Below, one piece after another: positions 7,685-10,377 of a stretch of 10,377 nt of DNA (position 1 is its first letter; the number at the start of each line of letters is the position of its first letter). The position numbers and the translations under genes are program-made. Location: NCBI GenBank assembly GCA_947628925.1, contig CANRBU010000032.1, positions 1 to 10,377 on the forward strand, written 5' to 3'. Source of the stretch: an uncultured Clostridia bacterium (GTDB lineage: Bacteria > Bacillota > Clostridia > TANB77 > CAG-508). The notes beneath the pieces were generated by a model, which was given only the letters and a program-made list of their open reading frames with translations, was not told the DNA's origin and did not search any database.

Positions 7685-7713
7685 GCATAAAAAAACCAAA
7701 TTTGGAAATAATA
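7685..7713 (+). promoter_or_regulatory. Sigma-F/sigma-G type promoter of sigG
   Basis: GCATA (7685-7689) fits the -35 of sigma-F (GYATA) and sigma-G. GGAAATAATA (7704-7713) fits every fixed position of the sigma-F -10 consensus GGNNANANTR, after a 14-base spacer. sigG is a known sigma-F target and auto-regulates. The predicted start of transcription is around 7720, inside the loop of the overlapping hairpin. Confidence 0.65.
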
Positions 7714-7735
7714 AGTTTACAAGCTTATTTCCAAA
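7701..7735 (+). repeat. 11-bp perfect inverted repeat next to the sigG ribosome binding site
   Basis: TTTGGAAATAA (7701-7711) and TTATTTCCAAA (7725-7735) are exact reverse complements around a 13-base loop. The right arm includes the first three bases of the AAAGGAGG site (7733-7740). The left arm coincides with the sigma-F-like -10 box, so RNA starting near 7720 would lack it, whereas RNA read through from upstream would form the hairpin. Confidence 0.7.
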
Positions 7736-7748
7736 GGAGGTTTTTCTT

Positions 7749-8523
7749 TTGATACACAAAGTAGAAATCTGTGGGGTAAACACATCAAAATTACCAGTAT
7801 TATCAAAAGAAGAAAAGGAAGAACTATTTGTAAAAATAAAAGCGGGAGATGAAGAAGCAAGACAAGAATTTATATATGGCAATTTACGTTTAGTGTTAAG
7901 TGTAATTCAAAGGTTTTATGGGAGAGGAGAATCAGCAGATGACTTGTTCCAAGTAGGTTGTGTAGGTCTAATAAAAGCAATTGATAATTTTGATTTATCT
8001 CAAAATGTACAGTTTTCAACATATGCTGTTCCAATGATAATAGGTGAAATAAAAAGATATTTACGTGATAATAATAGTATACGAGTTAGTAGATCTGTCA
8101 GGGATTTGGCATATAAGGTAATACAATATAAAGAAAGATATATTAAAGAAAATAATAAAGAACCAACATTAGATGAGATTGCAAAAGAACTACAAGTAGG
8201 AACAGAAGATATTGCTTTTAGTTTAGATGCAATACAAGACCCAATATCTTTGCAAGAACCAGTATATAATGATGGTTCTGAAAGTATATATATTATGGAT
8301 CAAGTAAAAGATAGCAAAAATACAGATGAATTATGGGCAGAAAAAATGACTATTATGCAAGCTATGAAAAAATTAAATGAAAAAGAAAAGACAATTATTG
8401 AAAAACGTTTTTTTGATGGAAGAACACAAATGGAAGTTGCAGAAGAAATTCGGAATATCACAAGCACAAGTTTCTAGGTTAGAAAAAAATGCAATAGGCA
8501 GAATAAAGCGACTATATAAATAA
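7749..8523 (+). CDS. sigG: RNA polymerase sporulation sigma factor G (requires +1 frameshift)
   Basis: SigG directs late transcription in the forespore. It starts with TTG at 7749, eight bases after AAAGGAGG, and opens with the family hallmark HKVEICGVNTSKLPVL. Region 2 is almost identical to Bacillus SigG (GNLRLVLSVIQRF, DDLFQVGC, FSTYAVPMIIGEIKRYLRDNN), followed by RVSRSVRDLAYK and AIQDPISLQEP, YNDGSESIYIMDQVKD. The zero frame runs through TQMEVAEEI, then at CGG 8451-8453 leaves the family and stops at 8477. Skipping C8451 restores GISQAQVSRLEKNAIG, the region 4.2 helix-turn-helix that reads the -35 box, and ends at TAA 8521-8523 for 257 residues (Bacillus 260). The +1-frame end overlaps the terminator stem, which supports this end. 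Unshifted protein would lack -35 recognition. The call as SigG rather than SigF rests on the N-terminal VEICGV motif and gene order. Confidence 0.92.
8451..8454 (+). other. CGGA +1 frameshift site in sigG
   Basis: The zero frame reads ATT CGG AAT; the homologous frame is ATT, skipped C, GGA ATA. The restored Gly (residue 235) lies in the turn of the region 4.2 helix-turn-helix, EEIGISQAQVSRLE, which is nearly invariant in SigG. There is no homopolymer here, so a run-length error does not explain it. Confidence 0.75.
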
Positions 8524-8541
8524 AAAATATAGTCGTTTTTT
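8509..8541 (+). terminator. Intrinsic terminator overlapping the 3' end of sigG
   Basis: CGACTATAT (8509-8517) pairs perfectly with ATATAGTCG (8527-8535), a nine-base-pair stem with a nine-base loop, then six T. The stem includes the last codons of sigG in the +1 frame, and the loop holds its stop codon. Confidence 0.85.
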
Positions 8542-8542
8542 A

Positions 8543-8571
8543 TTGCTAAAAAAGAAATGATATGTTAAAAT
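8543..8571 (+). promoter_or_regulatory. Sigma-A promoter with extended -10 for the AIM24 gene
   Basis: TTGCTA (8543-8548) and TAAAAT (8566-8571) are 17 bases apart, with TG at 8563-8564 forming an extended -10. It lies just after the sigG terminator and leaves a leader of about 50 bases. Confidence 0.6.
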
Positions 8572-8628
8572 AAAAGCTAATAATATACTTACTTATTAAA
8601 TATATATAGTATAAAGGAGGAAAATAAA

Positions 8629-9312
8629 ATGCAATATGAAATTTTAGGAAAAACAGTACCAACAGTTGAGGTAACACTAAACAGAGGAGAAGGAATGTTT
8701 ACTCAAAGTGGAGGAATGGCATGGCAAACAGAAGGTGTTCAAATGTCAACAAATGCACGTGGTGGTGTAATGAAAAGCTTAGGAAGGATGTTTACAGGAG
8801 AATCTATATTTATGAGTTCTTATAATTCAGAAGTAGATGGAGCTAAAGTTGCATTCGCAGCAACAGTACCAGGAGACATTTTGCCATTGAATATGTCAGA
8901 AATACCAGGAGGAATGATATTACAAAAAGGAGCATTTCTATGTGCACAAGAGGGTATTGAATTAAATGTAGAATTCACAAAAAGATTTTCAGCAGGTTTA
9001 GTTGGAGGAGAAGGATTTATTTTACAAAAAGCAACAGGTAATGGAATGTTATTTCTAGAAGTTGATGGAGATCCTGTAATTAAAGAACTAGCTCCAGGAG
9101 AAGTTCTTAAAGTAGATACAGGAAATGTAGTTGCATTTGAACCAACTGTAAAATATGAAATAGAAACAGTAAAAGGCTTTAAAAATATATTTTTAGGAGG
9201 AGAAGGATTATTCTTAACAAGATTAACAGGGCCAGGTAAAATTATTATTCAATCTCAAAACTTCTCAGATTTTGCTGGAAGAATAGCAGCACTTATTCCA
9301 CCTAGAAACTAA
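8629..9312 (+). CDS. AIM24 family protein (TIGR00266-type)
   Basis: A 227-residue soluble protein with the repeated short beta strands and Gly-rich turns of the AIM24/TIGR00266 family. Landmarks are an N-terminal EVTLNRGEGMFTQSGGMAWQ segment, the GESIFMSSYNSE segment near residue 60, and the later GGEGFILQKATGNG and FLGGEGLFLTRLTGPG repeats that mirror one another. The family folds as a beta-sandwich/helix related to the tryptophan-RNA-binding TRAP fold. In yeast the mitochondrial member supports inner-membrane organisation; the bacterial role is unknown. ATG at 8629 follows AAAGGAGG (8613-8620) with an eight-base gap. It has its own promoter and terminator. Lying near the SPFH and Tim44-like genes, it may belong to the same membrane-related set, which is inference. 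No in-frame CGG; the frame is intact. Confidence 0.88.
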   Translation: MQYEILGKTVPTVEVTLNRGEGMFTQSGGMAWQTEGVQMSTNARGGVMKSLGRMFTGESIFMSSYNSEVDGAKVAFAATVPGDILPLNMSEIPGGMILQKGAFLCAQEGIELNVEFTKRFSAGLVGGEGFILQKATGNGMLFLEVDGDPVIKELAPGEVLKVDTGNVVAFEPTVKYEIETVKGFKNIFLGGEGLFLTRLTGPGKIIIQSQNFSDFAGRIAALIPPRN

Positions 9313-9321
9313 AAAATAGTG

Positions 9322-9355
9322 ATAGTCATTGAAATTTTTCAGTGACTATTTTTTT
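9322..9355 (+). terminator. Intrinsic terminator after the AIM24 gene
   Basis: A 13-base-pair stem with one T-G wobble (9322-9334 with 9337-9349) is followed by a run of T to 9355. The drawn loop is only two bases, so the top pairs must open. Confidence 0.8.
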
Positions 9356-9384
9356 GCAACAAATGAAATTTAAATGCATATAAT
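9354..9384 (+). promoter_or_regulatory. Possible promoter of the ylmC-type gene
   Basis: TATAAT (9379-9384) is a perfect -10, with TTGCAA (9354-9359) a weak -35 at a 19-base spacing. The same stretch also reads CATATAAT (9377-9384), seven of eight positions of the sigma-E -10 consensus CATACANT. The two readings cannot be separated by eye. Confidence 0.4.
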
Positions 9385-9414
9385 ATAAGAAGAAAAAATG
9401 TGGAAGGTGGTTTT

Positions 9415-9649
9415 ATGGGAGACAAGGGGTTAGATTTTAAGCATAAAGAAGTAATAAATATAAAAGATGGAAAAAGGCTCCGGACTTGTTCAAGATGTAT
9501 GTGCAGATTTAGGAACAGGTAAAATTACGTCTATAATTGTGCCAGGAAACAATAAATTAATTAATCTTTTTACCCAAAATAATGATATTGAAATTCCATG
9601 GCAAAACATAAAATGCATAGGTGATGATTTAATATTAGTAGAAATATAG
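9415..9649 (+). CDS. ylmC: YlmC/YmxH family PRC-barrel protein (requires +1 frameshift)
   Basis: Small PRC-barrel proteins of the YlmC/YmxH family lie beside sigE/sigG in many Firmicutes; their biochemical role is not settled, though they are linked to sporulation loci. Reading 9415-9480, skipping C9481 and continuing 9482-9649 gives 77 residues, the usual family size. The first part, HKEVINIKDGKRL, and the second, GLVQDVCADLGTGKITSIIVPG, join precisely into the family's opening GKRLG-x-V-x-D motif; the end (EIPWQNIKCIGDDLILVEI) is also typical. Unshifted translation would give 35 residues with a Cys/Arg-rich nonsense tail. ATG 9415 follows GGAAGGTGG at 9402-9410; no earlier in-frame start is plausible. 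A start at the internal ATG 9467 would remove the first beta strand and has no ribosome site placed for it. Confidence 0.85.
9481..9484 (+). other. CGGA +1 frameshift site in ylmC
   Basis: The zero frame reads CTC CGG ACT; the homologous frame is CTC, skipped C, GGA CTT. The shift is at codon 23, on the conserved Gly of the PRC-barrel GKRLG motif. A ribosome-binding-like AAAAAGG sits three bases before the CGG, similar to the internal site that stimulates prfB frameshifting; the other three sites lack it. Confidence 0.7.
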
Positions 9650-9683
9650 CTTATAATGGAAGAAATTACCTACATAAAAAGTA

Positions 9684-9711
9684 TTGACACTGTCAAAAAA
9701 AATGCTATCAT
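9684..9711 (+). promoter_or_regulatory. First tandem rRNA promoter, with palindromic -35
   Basis: TTGACA (9684-9689), a 16-base spacer and an extended -10, TGC plus TATCAT (9706-9711). The -35 is half of the 13-base palindrome TTGACACTGTCAA at 9684-9696. Confidence 0.6.
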
Positions 9712-9774
9712 AAAAAAGATGTCAAGTGTATATAAAAACATAACATAAAAACTTAAATTTTTTGAAAAAATCTA

Positions 9775-9803
9775 TTGACAAAAAGTTTAAAGGGTGTTAT
9801 GAT
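9775..9803 (+). promoter_or_regulatory. Second tandem rRNA promoter
   Basis: A perfect TTGACA (9775-9780), a 17-base spacer and TATGAT (9798-9803), with TG at 9795-9796 making an extended -10. An A/T-rich stretch upstream could act as an UP element. Confidence 0.75.
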
Positions 9804-9960
9804 AAAAAAGTACCTAGCAACTGACAAAAATAAAATAAAAAAACGTAAGAATTAGTAATAATTTTCCAACGTGATGAATAGAATAAAACAGCAAATTACT
9901 AGTTTTTTATTTTGCACTAAAATGGTAGCAAAAAAATTTAAAAAAAATTGTCAAAAGGTG

Positions 9961-9989
9961 TTGACAAAATAAAAAAGGTATAGTATAAT
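9961..9989 (+). promoter_or_regulatory. Third tandem rRNA promoter, perfect consensus
   Basis: TTGACA (9961-9966), a 17-base spacer and TATAAT (9984-9989), all 12 bases consensus. TTGTCAA (9948-9954) and TTGACAA (9961-9967) form an inverted repeat over the -35. This is probably the main promoter, with a start of transcription near 9996. Confidence 0.85.
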
Positions 9990-10210
9990 ACAAGACGTTC
10001 CGCAACAAAGTGGAAAAAAGTACATTGAAAAATAAACAATAAAATCCTTTAGAGAATAAACCGAAGCGGTGCATTTCAGAAATGAAAAAGTACCGAAAAG
10101 TAAATTTATTTTTTAAAAATTTTTTATCCAAAAAAATAAGAAGTTAAAAGAGCTTGAAAAAAACTTTCAAATAAAAAAAGTCGTTATAGAAATATAATGA
10201 GAAATAGAAA
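9990..10210 (+). other. 16S rRNA leader region
   Basis: About 215 transcribed bases without a plausible gene between the last promoter and 16S. It contains ACATTGAAAAATAAAC at 10022-10037, resembling the 'CTTTGAAAACT' antitermination segment of Firmicute rRNA leaders. A short hairpin TTGAAA/TTTCAA lies near 10154-10170. The whole 9650-10210 gap holds only promoters and this leader. Confidence 0.6.
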
Positions 10211-10377
10211 TAACAAGAGAGTTTGATCCTGGCTCAGGATAAACGCTGGCGGCGCACATAAGACATGCAAGTCGAACGAACAGAAGCGATAGTTTACTAT
10301 AGTGGAAGTTAGTGGCGGACTGGTGAGTAACACGTAAGTAACCTGCCTATCAGAGGGGAACAACAGTTAGAAATGAC
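10211..10377 (+). rRNA. rrs: 16S ribosomal RNA, 5' end only
   Basis: The universal 16S start motif AGAGTTTGATCCTGGCTCAG begins at 10218, equal to Escherichia coli position 8, so base 1 is near 10211. ACGCTGGCGGC, CATGCAAGTCGAACG and GTGAGTAACACGTAAG follow in the standard order. The gene runs off the window end, so only helices of the first domain are present. Three promoters precede it. The fragment is bacterial and compatible with Firmicutes, but too short to place further by eye. Confidence 0.97.

Noticed and set aside
3970..9484. Four broken genes as ordinary pseudogenes or random sequencing errors
   Set aside because: Random decay or error would not give the same CGGA at every site, with all other reading frames intact. 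A systematic base-calling artefact remains possible and is named as the main alternative.
9467..9649. Independent 60-residue gene starting at ATG 9467
   Set aside because: It has no suitable ribosome site and lacks the first strand of the PRC barrel, which is encoded immediately upstream in the other frame.
9853..9910. TAGTAAT/ATTACTA pair before a T-rich run between the rRNA promoters
   Set aside because: Seven weak pairs around a loop of roughly 40 bases make a terminator or antiterminator unlikely.
9907..10131. Minus-strand open frame of 74 codons in the rRNA leader
   Set aside because: It covers the rRNA promoter and leader, encodes a low-complexity Phe/Leu-rich peptide and resembles no family I know.

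Overview
The window is AT-rich, single-stranded in layout (all genes on +) and comes from a spore-forming Firmicute, most likely an uncultivated Clostridia-type lineage. The evidence is the conserved Gram-positive order small-basic-protein, ftsA, ftsZ, spoIIGA, sigE, sigG, ylmC, strong GGAGG ribosome binding sites, TTG starts and sigma-A/sporulation-type promoters. Only the first ~167 bases of a 16S rRNA gene are visible, so I do not name a genus.

Layout. 1-1036: end of a division-cluster operon (DUF881 coiled-coil protein, cut by the window edge, and the small basic protein), closed by a hairpin terminator. 1151-3750: ftsA and ftsZ behind a sigma-A promoter with five WalR/YycF-like half-sites directly upstream; a strong terminator follows ftsZ. 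3749-5497: spoIIGA (membrane protease) and sigE (mother-cell sigma factor with a pro-sequence). 5513-7669: an inserted vegetative-looking operon with a perfect consensus sigma-A promoter, encoding a Tim44-like/zinc-ribbon membrane protein and an SPFH-domain protein with C-terminal zinc ribbons. 7685-8541: sigG behind a sigma-F/G-type promoter, with a hairpin next to its ribosome binding site. 8543-9355: an AIM24-family protein. 9415-9649: ylmC/ymxH-type PRC-barrel protein. 9684-10377: three tandem promoters, a leader and the start of 16S rRNA.

The main discovery: four genes (spoIIGA, the SPFH gene, sigG, ylmC) are each interrupted by a +1 frameshift, and all four shifts fall on the same in-frame sequence, CGGA. 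In each case the zero frame reads CGG, and homology resumes if the C is skipped and GGA (Gly) is read. CGG occurs in frame nowhere else in the window, while the other Arg codons (CGU, CGC, CGA, AGA, AGG) are read normally; the seven genes without in-frame CGG are all intact. This suggests that CGG is unassigned, or that CGGA is a four-base glycine codon, in this organism. Functional SpoIIGA, SigG and YlmC would then depend on +1 decoding. A systematic sequencing error is the main alternative.

How the genes work together: FtsA/FtsZ build the division septum; SpoIIGA activates pro-SigE in the mother cell; SigG runs late forespore transcription; the SPFH/Tim44/AIM24 proteins look like a membrane-stress or membrane-organisation set lodged inside the sporulation cluster.
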